Of a stretch of DNA of 64,000 nucleotides, positions 34,907-43,665 are shown piece by piece. The DNA lies in the NCBI RefSeq assembly GCF_013177675.1, contig NZ_CP042652.1, positions 558,001-622,000 of the forward strand, in the 5' to 3' direction. The translations under genes were made by a program, and so were the position numbers. The stretch is from Arcobacter acticola. Lineage in GTDB: Bacteria; Campylobacterota; Campylobacteria; Campylobacterales; Arcobacteraceae. The notes under the pieces are model-generated. The model made no database searches and had not been told where the DNA came from. It worked only from the letters and a program-made list of their open reading frames with translations. Within the stretch, counting starts at the first letter, position 1; each line of letters opens with the position of its first letter.

Positions 34907-35378
34907 CTATCTCTTTTTTAGCTTTTAATTCAATTGAATCAATCATAGCAATAAAATGGTTGTAAGCAATTTGATGAGGAATTGCAACAATCAAACCAGC
35001 AATTGTAGTAATAAGTGCTATTCCAATACCATTTGAAAAAATAGTAGGATTGCCTAATCCATTTTGAGTAATAGCTTCAAATGATTTATAAACTCCAATT
35101 ACAGTTCCTAAAAGTCCCAAAAGGGGAGAAACCATCGCGATGTTTTTTATAATAGTTAAACCTGATTCTAATTTCTTTACTTCATATTCAATTTGAGAAG
35201 ATACAGATGAGTTAATAGTTACACGACTTTTTATTTTACTAATGATTGCATTTTTTCTTGGAAGTGTGAAAAATTTCCATAAAATGATAGTGAACCCAAT
35301 TATATTTAATGCTATTAAAATATAAACTATAGCTCCACCTTTATCAATATAACTCATTAAATCCATTTTTAGCCCCAA
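34893..35378 (-). CDS. exbB: ExbB/TolQ-family proton channel protein
   Basis: 161 aa with three membrane helices. The MotA/TolQ/ExbB signature is VSPLLGLLGTVIGVYKSFEAI and the third helix IGIALITTIAGLIVAIPHQIAYN. It is shorter than E. coli ExbB, as usual in Campylobacterota. It pairs with the overlapping ExbD gene. Whether it powers iron, metal or Tol processes cannot be decided here. Confidence 0.87.
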   Translation of the reverse strand: MGLKMDLMSYIDKGGAIVYILIALNIIGFTIILWKFFTLPRKNAIISKIKSRVTINSSVSSQIEYEVKKLESGLTIIKNIAMVSPLLGLLGTVIGVYKSFEAITQNGLGNPTIFSNGIGIALITTIAGLIVAIPHQIAYNHFIAMIDSIELKAKKEIVGQN

Positions 35379-35415
35379 TATTTTTTTTGTTATTGTACAA
35401 AACTTTTGCTAATAG

Positions 35416-36291
35416 ATGGTACAATTTTTTATGAACTATATAAATTCCCCAATTGAACAAATTACTTTTAATAGTAGAAAATATTTTATAAAAAGAGATG
35501 ATTTATTGCATAAAGATTTCTCTGGAAATAAGGCTCGAAAACTTTATTACTTTTTAAAAAATGATTTTCCCAATATTAAAAAAGTAGTTTCCCATGGCTC
35601 AGCTCAGTCAAATGCAATGTATTCATTAAGTGTATTATGTAAAATCAAAGATTTATCCTTTGATTATTATGTTGATCATATTGCAAGTTTTTTAAAAGAA
35701 AATCCAAGTGGAAATTATAAATATGCTTTAGAAAACAAAATGAATATAATTGATGCCGAGCTACCTAAAACTTTTGAAGAGGATACTTTATTTATAAGTG
35801 AAGGTGGTGCTGTAAGTGAAGCATGCTTTGGAATTGAAATATTAGCAAATGAGATAATATCTTGGGCAAATGAGAATAAAATAGAAAATCTAAAAATTTT
35901 TTTACCAAGTGGAACGGGAACTACAGCACTATATTTACAAAAATATCTTCCCTTTGAAGTTCTAACATGTGCTTGTGTTGGTGATGAAGATTATTTAAAA
36001 AAACAATTTAATATGCTTGAAAAAGAAAATCACCCTACAATAATAAAAGCAGAGAAAAAATATCATTTTGGAAAATTATATAAAGAGTTTTATAAAATAC
36101 ATAATGAACTTTTAACTCAAACAAATATAGAGTTTGATTTTTTATATGATAGTTTGGGCTGGATTTGTCTTGAAAAATATCTTGAAACTTTGCAAGAAAA
36201 AGATTTTGAAATACTATATATCCATCAAGGAGGGATATTAGGGAATATTTCTATGCTTGAAAGATATAAAAATAAATATGGATCTATTTAA
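35416..36291 (+). CDS. PLP-dependent ACC deaminase/D-cysteine desulfhydrase-like enzyme
   Basis: 291 aa. The PLP lysine is in FIKRDDLLHKDFSGNKARKLYYF (GNKxRK), followed by SHGSAQSNAMYSLSVLCK and the phosphate-binding SGTGTTALYLQ. Relatives act on 1-aminocyclopropane-1-carboxylate or D-cysteine; the sequence does not tell them apart. A second ATG at 35431 is also possible as the start. Its 3' end overlaps the convergent GGDEF-EAL gene by 8 bp. Confidence 0.82.
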   Translation: MVQFFMNYINSPIEQITFNSRKYFIKRDDLLHKDFSGNKARKLYYFLKNDFPNIKKVVSHGSAQSNAMYSLSVLCKIKDLSFDYYVDHIASFLKENPSGNYKYALENKMNIIDAELPKTFEEDTLFISEGGAVSEACFGIEILANEIISWANENKIENLKIFLPSGTGTTALYLQKYLPFEVLTCACVGDEDYLKKQFNMLEKENHPTIIKAEKKYHFGKLYKEFYKIHNELLTQTNIEFDFLYDSLGWICLEKYLETLQEKDFEILYIHQGGILGNISMLERYKNKYGSI

Positions 36292-39157
36292 AGTTTTTTG
36301 CAAACTCAATAAAATCATTTTCCCTTAAGGCTTTACCATATAGCCAACCTTGAATTTCATCACACTCTTCTTGTTCTAAAAAATCTTTTTGTTTTTGTAG
36401 TTCAACACCCTCTGCGATGGTTTTCATTTCTAATCCTTTTGCAAGGGCTATAATAGTTCGGGCAATTGCTACATCTTTTGGATTATTTGGAAGTTCATTA
36501 ACAAATGATTTATCAATTTTTAATTTATCAATTGGAAATTTTTTTAAATAACTTAAAGATGAATACCCAGTTCCAAAATCATCTATAGCTAGTTTGATAC
36601 CCAAGTCTTTTAGTTTATTTAAAGTTAAAAGAGATTGCTCGGTATTTTCCATAATATAGCTTTCTGTTAATTCTACTTCTAAATATTTTGCATCTAAATT
36701 TGAATTTTTTAAACTATTTAATATAAGATCAAATATATCACAATTTTTTATTTGAATACTTGATATATTAACAGCAACAATTGCCCCTTGGGCTAAATTC
36801 ATATTTTGAAGTTTTTTTATAAAATTACAAGCAGATTTCAAAACAAATTCTCCTAATGGAAGAATTAATTTAGTCTCCTCTGCATATGCTATAAATTCAT
36901 TTGGTAAAATTAATCTACCATTTCTATAATTCCATCTAACAAGAGCTTCTAATCCAACTATTTTATTTTCTTTTATATTTATTTGAGCTTGATAATATAC
37001 TTCAAAATCACCATTTTTTAAAGCATCTGAAATCTCTTTTTTCATAATTATTTTTTCAAAGATTTCAGAAGTCATTTCATTTTTATAAAATTGAAACTGA
37101 TTTCTACCTGCATTTTTTGCACTATACATCGCAGTATCTGCATGTTTTATTAAATCTTCTGCATCATGACTATTGTTAGGAAATAAAGATATTCCAATAC
37201 TTATAGTTACATCAAAAAGATATTCTTGTAGTTTTATAGGTTCTTTAAAATCATCTAATATTTTATTAGCTATTTTTTCTACACTTCTTTCTTGGTCAAT
37301 GTTTTCAATAACTATAACAAACTCATCTCCACCAATTCTTGATATTGTATCTTCAGCTCTTAAATTTTTTTGTAATCGTGATGCTACAAGATTGATAATT
37401 TTATCTCCAATTGAGTGTCCATAAGTATCATTAATAACTTTAAAATTATCAATATCTATGAAAAATAGAGCTAAAATTTCTTTTGAAATGCTTGCTCTAG
37501 TAATAGATTGATCTAATCTTGCTTTTAAAAGTAATCTATTTGGTAGATTTGTTAGTGGATCATGATGTGCCAAATATTCAATTCTTTCATTTGATTTTTT
37601 GATTTTTGTAATATCTGAAAAAATTGCTACATAATTTAAAATATTTCCAGAAGAATCTTTAACGATAGAAATATTTAACCATTCAGGATATATTTCACCA
37701 TTTTTCTTTCTATTCCAAACTTCACCTTTAAATTGTCCTGTTGTTAGTAAATCACTCCATAATTTTTCATAAAATTCTTTATCATGTTTGCCTGATTTTA
37801 AAACTTTTGGATTTTTATTAATAATATCTGCTTCTTCATAACCTGTAATTTTTGTAAAAGCACTGTTTATTGAGATGATATTATTTTTATTATTTGTAAT
37901 CAATATACCTTCATTTGTATTTTCAAATACAATATCAGATAATTTCAGTTTCTTTTCGATTTTTTCTTGAGCAGTAATATCTTTAAAAATACAATGGGTT
38001 TTTAACTCCCCGTTTATATTTGAGAAATTTCCAGTAAAACTAGCAAGAATAATTTCACCATTTTTCTTTTTTATTTTTATCTTTTCATTTTCAACTTTTT
38101 TATTTTCTAAAAATATTTTAAATAAAGCTTTTAATCTTTCATATGATTCATCTGTAAATATACTAAATTTTTGTCCAATAGCTTCATCTTTACTATAACC
38201 TGTAACATCACACCATTTTTTATTTACATTGATTAATAATCCTTTATCATCCAAAGACTGATAAGGATATGGTACATTTTCATATAAAAGTTTAAATTTA
38301 TTCTCTATTTGTTTATTTGTGTGGGCAATTTCTGAAATATTTGTAAAAAGTAATTTTATAATTGAACTATCAAGTAAAACTGTATTCATAACTGTAAGTT
38401 GAAAAACATTGTCATTTATCTCTAAAATTTCATTTTCTTGGAAATCATTTGCTAAAATTTTTTTATAAATTGAATTCCATCTTTGTTCTGGAATTACAGA
38501 TGTGATATTTTTATCTATTTGAATATCAAATAGTTTTTTTGCTTTATTATTAAACCAATAAATTAATTGTTCTTCTTCGTTATCAAAAAGTTCAATAACT
38601 GCTTCATTTAAAGAGTTAAAAGTACTTTTAACATCTCTTAATTTTGACTCTAAAAATAGATTGTAATTTCCTTTTATATTATTTAAGATATCTTTTGAAG
38701 TGATAATAAAATAATCTTTTTTTATTCTGTCATAAATTACAGCTCTTCTGATATTTTCTTTTCTCATTTTATTTACGACATCATAAAGTAAATCTTCTGT
38801 ATCAAAACAAACTAGATTTTTGTGCATAAATTCTTGAATATTTAAAGAAGGGTCAATATGTTTTTGAGCAAGATTTATAATATCACTCTCTGTTAAAATT
38901 CCAATAGGTTTATTGTTATCAAAAATTAAAATAGAGCCAATATATTTTTCACTCATTAGGTCAATGGCAGTTTGAATATTTGCTTCTTTTTGTACAAAAA
39001 ATGCTTTTAAATTAACTCTAATTAAATCTTTTGCTTTTGTGTGGGTTTTAAAAATATCTTGTTCAAACTCATAAATAATTTTTTCTTGAAGAATTGTTCC
39101 TAAATAGTTTCCTTCTAAATCAACTATAACTACTCTTCTTATTTTATGATTTAGCAT
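36284..39157 (-). CDS. CBS-PAS-GGDEF-EAL protein, 5' end cut off by IS630-like insertion
   Basis: 957 aa remain from the first available ATG. A CBS domain remnant and a CBS pair (1-130), a spacer, two PAS domains (about 275-510), a GGDEF domain (about 525-690) with an intact GGDEF motif and an I-site RAED five residues before it, and an EAL domain (about 700-950) with LEALVRWNY and DDFGTGYSSL. It could make and/or degrade cyclic di-GMP. The original start is at 40494, beyond the insertion. Joining 40494-40341 to 39270-36284 gives one frame of 1046 residues reading GIITERDILFLY across the junction. The ATG at 39157 follows TAGGACTT, so a shortened protein may still be made. Confidence 0.88.
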   Translation of the reverse strand: MLNHKIRRVVIVDLEGNYLGTILQEKIIYEFEQDIFKTHTKAKDLIRVNLKAFFVQKEANIQTAIDLMSEKYIGSILIFDNNKPIGILTESDIINLAQKHIDPSLNIQEFMHKNLVCFDTEDLLYDVVNKMRKENIRRAVIYDRIKKDYFIITSKDILNNIKGNYNLFLESKLRDVKSTFNSLNEAVIELFDNEEEQLIYWFNNKAKKLFDIQIDKNITSVIPEQRWNSIYKKILANDFQENEILEINDNVFQLTVMNTVLLDSSIIKLLFTNISEIAHTNKQIENKFKLLYENVPYPYQSLDDKGLLINVNKKWCDVTGYSKDEAIGQKFSIFTDESYERLKALFKIFLENKKVENEKIKIKKKNGEIILASFTGNFSNINGELKTHCIFKDITAQEKIEKKLKLSDIVFENTNEGILITNNKNNIISINSAFTKITGYEEADIINKNPKVLKSGKHDKEFYEKLWSDLLTTGQFKGEVWNRKKNGEIYPEWLNISIVKDSSGNILNYVAIFSDITKIKKSNERIEYLAHHDPLTNLPNRLLLKARLDQSITRASISKEILALFFIDIDNFKVINDTYGHSIGDKIINLVASRLQKNLRAEDTISRIGGDEFVIVIENIDQERSVEKIANKILDDFKEPIKLQEYLFDVTISIGISLFPNNSHDAEDLIKHADTAMYSAKNAGRNQFQFYKNEMTSEIFEKIIMKKEISDALKNGDFEVYYQAQINIKENKIVGLEALVRWNYRNGRLILPNEFIAYAEETKLILPLGEFVLKSACNFIKKLQNMNLAQGAIVAVNISSIQIKNCDIFDLILNSLKNSNLDAKYLEVELTESYIMENTEQSLLTLNKLKDLGIKLAIDDFGTGYSSLSYLKKFPIDKLKIDKSFVNELPNNPKDVAIARTIIALAKGLEMKTIAEGVELQKQKDFLEQEECDEIQGWLYGKALRENDFIEFAKNFK

Positions 39158-39270
39158 AAGTCCTAAAATATAATTTACTTTTCTGTTTGATTTACTGGTT
39201 ATTAGACATTTTTTTGCAAAATCAATAGCTTTTAAATTAAGATCAATATGTTTAGTGTATAGAAATAAGA

Positions 39271-39272
39271 TA
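39271..39272. repeat. TA target duplication, left of IS630-like element
   Basis: TA flanks the element on both sides (39271-39272 and 40341-40342). The reconstructed target is the palindrome AGATATCT with the TA at its centre, as expected for the IS630/Tc1/mariner group. Confidence 0.8.
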
Positions 39273-39277
39273 AGTAC

Positions 39278-39841
39278 CTACTTAAAATTAATGTCATAAT
39301 TAGTTCCAAAGCCAGCTAATAAATTTTTAACATGTTTATGTAAATTATCAAATGATAAATAAGCTTCTAGTTTATGATAGTGATATTTCATATGTTTCCA
39401 CAATATTTCTATTTTATTTAGTTCAGGTGAATATGGTGGTAAAAATAATAATTGTAGTCCAAGCTTCTCCCACTTTTCTATCTCTGCTTTAAAAAGCTTA
39501 CTTGTGTGAATAGATGCATTATCAAGTATGACAACAGTAGTTTTTGTAATCTGATTTACAAAATCATTAAAGAAATCTATAACAACTTGTGTATCTACTT
39601 TTGTTATTGTAGTTTTCGAAAAGAGATGATTATTCTTTGTATTTAAAAACCCTAAAACATTTATTCTTTTTGCAAATCTATTTGATGGAATTTCTACTGG
39701 CTTACCTATTGGTGACCAATAATAAGGGATATTTGAATCAAGTGAAAAACCACTCTCATCAAAATAATATGTATCAATCCAATCTTTAGCAGACCAGCTT
39801 AAAACATTAAGTATTTGAGCTTTTTTGGAAGAATAATTCAT
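39278..39841 (-). CDS. IS630-family transposase, DDE part (ORF B)
   Basis: 187 aa from the first ATG. The DDE catalytic core is intact: first Asp in YYFDESGFSL, second in VVILDNASIHTSK, Glu in LPPYSPELNKIEILWKHM, with a spacing near the DD34-35E of this family. The same frame stays open upstream through YSFKRARNTIFKEKKW, which is normal IS630 sequence. The real protein is therefore probably a fusion with the upstream helix-turn-helix part through a -1 frameshift at 39897-39903. Confidence 0.88.
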   Translation of the reverse strand: MNYSSKKAQILNVLSWSAKDWIDTYYFDESGFSLDSNIPYYWSPIGKPVEIPSNRFAKRINVLGFLNTKNNHLFSKTTITKVDTQVVIDFFNDFVNQITKTTVVILDNASIHTSKLFKAEIEKWEKLGLQLLFLPPYSPELNKIEILWKHMKYHYHKLEAYLSFDNLHKHVKNLLAGFGTNYDINFK

Positions 39842-39884
39842 CCACTTCTTCTCTTTAAATATAGTGTTTCTAGCTCTTTTAAAA

Positions 39885-40283
39885 CTATATTGTATATTTT
39901 TTTAAATATCTTTTTAAGATTTGAGGTGATACTTTTTTAACTCTTTTTGACTCTTTATTAAGAGCTATACAAGTCTCTTTGATACTATTTGTTTCAATAA
40001 GTTTTTTTACTTTATCAATATCATTTTCATTTAGTGCTGGTTTTCTACCACGACCAATTTCATCAGATAAATTTTCTATTTGTTCTTCTTTGAATCTATC
40101 AAACCATCTATAAACTGTTCTTGTTGACTTATTGAATATTTTGCATATCTCTTTTACTGTTATACCTTCATTACTTAAAAGTATAGATTTAGCTCTTTGT
40201 CTTAATTGCAATGAATTACCATTTTTTACTATTTTTTCTAATTCTTTTACTGTTTTATTATTTAAATTACTTATATATCTCAT
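39885..40283 (-). CDS. IS630-family transposase, helix-turn-helix part (ORF A)
   Basis: 132 aa. It has a helix-turn-helix DNA-binding region (TVKEICKIFNKSTRTVYRWFDRFKEE) and the GRGRKPALNENDIDKVKKLI linker typical of IS630 N-termini. It ends at TAG 39885 shortly after a run of seven A on the coding strand. A TATAAT-like -10 lies about 10 bp before its ATG. Confidence 0.85.
   Translation of the reverse strand: MRYISNLNNKTVKELEKIVKNGNSLQLRQRAKSILLSNEGITVKEICKIFNKSTRTVYRWFDRFKEEQIENLSDEIGRGRKPALNENDIDKVKKLIETNSIKETCIALNKESKRVKKVSPQILKRYLKKYTI
39897..39903 (-). promoter_or_regulatory. Probable -1 frameshift site (A AAA AAA) in the IS630 transposase
   Basis: On the coding strand ORF A reads TTA AAA AAA TAT and stops four codons later. 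Slipping back one base on the seven A's gives AAA AAT ATA and continues directly into ORF B. A_AAA_AAA is a classic slippery heptamer, and several IS630 elements use this mechanism. Confidence 0.7.
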
Positions 40284-40335
40284 ATAGTATTATAGCTAAA
40301 ACTAGCTTATAAAACAAGACATTAATTTTGATTAA

Positions 40336-40494
40336 TTACTTATCTCTTTCTGTAATAATTCCTACAGGTTTTTTATTGTCTAATAAAACAAAATGTTTAG
40401 TTTTGTTATTTATCATTGAATCTAAAACTTCTTGTAGGGTAATATTATGTTCTATTGAATCAATAACATTTGATATTAGTTTTTGTAAGGCCAT
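40336..40494 (-). pseudogene. 5' fragment of the CBS-PAS-GGDEF-EAL gene
   Basis: 52 codons on the minus strand from ATG 40494 (AGGA site upstream). It encodes a CBS half, ITLQEVLDSMINNKTKHFVLL and PVGIITERD, then runs into the insertion sequence and stops at TAA. It is the missing start of the gene at 36284-39157. Confidence 0.85.
40341..40342. repeat. TA target duplication, right of IS630-like element
   Basis: Right copy of the TA duplication; the element ends at 40340 and host CBS coding sequence resumes here. Confidence 0.8.
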
Positions 40495-40602
40495 TTTTAT
40501 CCTATTTTAAACTTGTGTATAAAAAATTATTTTATCTAAATAAAGTTAATAATAAACATAAGAGTATAAAAATTTACATAAGTTTAGATATAATCCAAAA
40601 CT

Positions 40603-41112
40603 ATGAGAAAGAACAATATAATATTAATAGGTTTTATGGGTGTTGGTAAAGGGACAGTTGCGCGTGCATTAGTGAAAAAATCTAATATGTTTGCAATTGA
40701 TACTGATGATTTAATAGAGAGTATGGAAAACAGAAAAATCAAAAAAATTTTTGAAATTGAAGGTGAACCATATTTTAGAGCATTAGAAAAGAAAACTGCT
40801 TTATGGTTGCAAAAAAGTGTAAATAACACGATTATTTCAACAGGTGGTGGATTTTATAAGCAAGAAAATATAAACAAAATAGGAAAGGTTGTTTATCTAA
40901 AATCATCATTTCAAGGTATATTGGACAGAATAAATGAAGCACCAAATGCAGAAAATAAATTAAAAAAAAGACCACTTTTACAAAATATGGAAGAAGCAAT
41001 TAAACTTTATAATTCAAGAGCAAAAGAGTATGAAAAAGTTGCAAAAATAGTTGTTGATGTTGAAAATAAAGATATAAAAGATATTGTAAAAGAGATTTTA
41101 GGACAAATATAA
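40603..41112 (+). CDS. aroK: Shikimate kinase
   Basis: 169 aa. It phosphorylates shikimate in aromatic amino-acid synthesis. The P-loop is GFMGVGKGT, with Gly where Ser/Thr usually follows GK, the form familiar from adenylate kinase. Shikimate-binding residues appear in DTDDLIE, PYFRALE and STGGGFY, and the lid Arg in KKRPLL. It starts the housekeeping run and ends directly before hisD. Confidence 0.9.
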   Translation: MRKNNIILIGFMGVGKGTVARALVKKSNMFAIDTDDLIESMENRKIKKIFEIEGEPYFRALEKKTALWLQKSVNNTIISTGGGFYKQENINKIGKVVYLKSSFQGILDRINEAPNAENKLKKRPLLQNMEEAIKLYNSRAKEYEKVAKIVVDVENKDIKDIVKEILGQI

Positions 41113-42408
41113 ATGAAAATTATAAATACAAAAGATAACAATTTTGAAGAAGAGTTTGAAGCAATTTTAGCCCGAGCTAAAAGTGATATTAAAGGTGTTT
41201 CATCAATTGTTATGAATATTATTGATGAAATAGTTGTTGAGGGAAATACAGCTTTAAAAAGACATATCCAAAAGTTTGATAAATGGGAAGTTAAATCAGA
41301 TGAAGATTTAATGATAAATCCAGATGATATGAAAAAAGCTTATGAAAATATTGATGAAAAATTAAGAGCTGCACTTCATACAGCATACGATAGAATTAAA
41401 AATTACCACGAAAAACAACTTCCAAAGTCTTGGTTAGATTTTGAATCAAATGGAACTATTTTAGGTCAAAAAGTAAGTGCAGTTGACAGAGCGGGACTTT
41501 ATATTCCTGGTGGAAAAGCTGCATATCCAAGCTCACTTTTAATGAATGCAATTCCTGCAATCGTAGCTGGTGTTAAAGAGATAGTTGTTTGTACTCCAAC
41601 TCCTGATAATGAAGTAAATGAACTTTTACTTGCAGCTTGTCACTTATGCGGAATCAAAAAAGCTTATAAAGTTGGAGGGGCTTCTGCAATTGCTGCGATG
41701 GCTTATGGAACACAAACTATTCCAAAAGTTGATGTGATTACAGGTCCCGGAAATATTTTTGTAGCAACTGCTAAAAAACTTGTTTTTGGTGAAGTAAATA
41801 TTGATATGATTGCAGGTCCAAGTGAAATTGGAATTCTTGCAGATGAAACAGCAAAACCTCACTATTTAGCTATTGATTTATTATCTCAAGCAGAACATGA
41901 TGAGATGGCTAGTTCGATTATGATTACAACTTGTGAAGAAGTTGCTTTAAAAACAAGTGATGAGGTAGAAAACTATTTAAAAACATTAAGTAGAGAAACG
42001 ATTGCTAGAAAATCTATTGAAGATAGAGGTGCAATTATTGTGGCCTCTTCAATGGAAGAAGCAATAGATTTAATGAATGAAATTGCTCCTGAACACTTAG
42101 AAGTAATGACACAAAATGCTTTTGAATTATTACCATATATCAAACACGCAGGTGCAATTTTCTTAGGTGAAAATACTCCTGAACCAATTGGTGATTATTT
42201 AGCAGGACCAAATCATACCCTTCCAACAGGAAGTACAGCTAAGTTTTATAGTCCATTAAATGTAGAAAATTTTATGAAAAAAAGCTCAATAATTAATTTC
42301 TCAAAAAATGCTATAAATGAGCTTGGTGAAGCATGTGCTTTACTTGCAGATACAGAAGGTTTAACAGCTCACGCTAAAGCTGTTAGAGTAAGACTTGAAA
42401 ATAAATAA
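41113..42408 (+). CDS. hisD: Histidinol dehydrogenase
   Basis: 431 aa, full length. It oxidises histidinol to histidine with NAD in two steps using zinc. Conserved parts include VDRAGLYIPGGKAAYPSSLLM, ITGPGNIFVATAKK, IAGPSEIGILAD, LLSQAEHDEMAS and IAPEHLEVM. The start follows the aroK stop without a gap, so the two are co-transcribed. Confidence 0.96.
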   Translation: MKIINTKDNNFEEEFEAILARAKSDIKGVSSIVMNIIDEIVVEGNTALKRHIQKFDKWEVKSDEDLMINPDDMKKAYENIDEKLRAALHTAYDRIKNYHEKQLPKSWLDFESNGTILGQKVSAVDRAGLYIPGGKAAYPSSLLMNAIPAIVAGVKEIVVCTPTPDNEVNELLLAACHLCGIKKAYKVGGASAIAAMAYGTQTIPKVDVITGPGNIFVATAKKLVFGEVNIDMIAGPSEIGILADETAKPHYLAIDLLSQAEHDEMASSIMITTCEEVALKTSDEVENYLKTLSRETIARKSIEDRGAIIVASSMEEAIDLMNEIAPEHLEVMTQNAFELLPYIKHAGAIFLGENTPEPIGDYLAGPNHTLPTGSTAKFYSPLNVENFMKKSSIINFSKNAINELGEACALLADTEGLTAHAKAVRVRLENK

Positions 42409-42449
42409 AATATAAATAATATAAAAGAAAAAATTAAAGGAATAGACAA

Positions 42450-42752
42450 ATGTCAACATTTAAAGACTGGTTTGAAGAAGATGAAGATGATATTTTTATG
42501 GGAAGCCCAAAATCAAAATTTTTTGATGTAAGCAGAGAAGCTTCAAAAGATATCGTTGAAGAAGAAATAGATAAAATTATTGAGAAATTAGCTGTTTTAG
42601 AAATGATTATTAGTAAAGATAAAGATGAAGACTTTGATATCAATCAATACATTAAGGACTATACTTTAGATAATATGTCAGAAGTAAAAGCTATGAAAAA
42701 AGGTTTGTATGTAGAATTTACAGGTGAAATTATTTGTAGATTAGACTCATAA
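42450..42752 (+). CDS. DUF2018-family protein
   Basis: 100 aa, acidic and helical, with no signal or membrane segment. The pattern FMGSPKSKFFDVSREASKDIVEEEIDKIIEKLAVLEMII resembles the small Campylobacterota-specific DUF2018 family, of which a Helicobacter member has a known helical dimer structure. Its place before the prenyl synthase and hemA is characteristic of the group. Function unknown. Confidence 0.75.
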   Translation: MSTFKDWFEEDEDDIFMGSPKSKFFDVSREASKDIVEEEIDKIIEKLAVLEMIISKDKDEDFDINQYIKDYTLDNMSEVKAMKKGLYVEFTGEIICRLDS

Positions 42753-42765
42753 GGTAAAGATTTAA

Positions 42766-43665
42766 GTGGAAGAATTAGAAAAAGTTAAAAATCAAATAAG
42801 AGCGTTCGTTGAAGTTTGTAATCATAAAAAAAGTTTAGATTTACTTGATAAATTAGCAACAGGAAAAATGTTGCGTTCTAAACTTATTTTAAAAATCGCA
42901 GGTGTATCTGATGAAAGTATTAAACTTTGTGCAATTGTTGAAATGATTCATGCAGCATCACTTTTACATGATGATGTAATAGATGAAGCAAATACAAGAA
43001 GAGGAAAACCTTCTGTTAATGCCTTATTTGATAATAAAACAGCCATAATGTTTGGTGATATTTTATACTCAAGAGCGTTTACAGAATTAACTTTAATGGA
43101 TAAAAGAGTTGCATATACTATTTCTAACTCTGTAACTCAGTTAAGTATTGGTGAGATGTTAGATGTGGATTTAGCTAATACTTTTAATACTTCTTATGAT
43201 AAATATCTTGATATGATTTATAAAAAAACTGGCTCTTTAATAGAAGCAGCAGCAAAAGCAGCAGCTATTTTAGCTGGACTTGATGAAAACAAATATGCTT
43301 TATATGGAAAAAATCTAGGGGTTGCTTTTCAAATGATTGATGATATTTTAGATATCACTCAAGATTCGCAAACTTTGGGAAAACCTGCAATGTTAGATTT
43401 TGTAGAGGGTAAAGTAACCATTCCATATCTTTTACTTCACGAAAGATTAGAAAATAAAACAAAATTAGAAGCTTTATATAAAAAAGAGTTAAGTGCTGAA
43501 GAAAGTCTATGGATTAAAGAACAAATGAATATTACGAAAGCTTTAGAAGATTCTATTACTCAAGCTAAGGAAATAGGAAATATCGCTATTAATGCAGTAA
43601 AAGATGAAAAAGATAGTGAAACTTTAGTATTTATTATGAAAGCAATGATTGAAAGAGAGTTTTAG
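42766..43665 (+). CDS. ispB: Polyprenyl diphosphate synthase (quinone side chain)
   Basis: 299 aa, all-helical trans-prenyl synthase. The first Asp-rich motif is DDVIDEANTRRGKPS and the second DDILDITQ. It extends farnesyl diphosphate, most likely for the menaquinone side chain. The start is GTG at 42766, the only one that fits after the DUF2018 stop. It abuts hemA with no gap. Chain length cannot be read with certainty. Confidence 0.88.
   Translation: MEELEKVKNQIRAFVEVCNHKKSLDLLDKLATGKMLRSKLILKIAGVSDESIKLCAIVEMIHAASLLHDDVIDEANTRRGKPSVNALFDNKTAIMFGDILYSRAFTELTLMDKRVAYTISNSVTQLSIGEMLDVDLANTFNTSYDKYLDMIYKKTGSLIEAAAKAAAILAGLDENKYALYGKNLGVAFQMIDDILDITQDSQTLGKPAMLDFVEGKVTIPYLLLHERLENKTKLEALYKKELSAEESLWIKEQMNITKALEDSITQAKEIGNIAINAVKDEKDSETLVFIMKAMIEREF

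Larger units (their letters stand above)
39273..40340 (-). mobile_element. IS630-family insertion sequence (1068 bp)
   Basis: It is bounded by imperfect 23-bp inverted repeats (39273-39295 and 40318-40340) sharing AGTA at the tips and AAAATTAATGTC inside, and flanked by a TA duplication. It carries two overlapping-frame transposase genes on the minus strand. It interrupts a CBS domain of the GGDEF-EAL gene. Confidence 0.9.

Noticed and set aside
40260-40320. GCTATAAT and nearby GCTA motifs upstream of the IS630 transposase
   Set aside because: The spacing does not fit the 11-bp units; the TATAAT is better read as the transposase's own -10 box.
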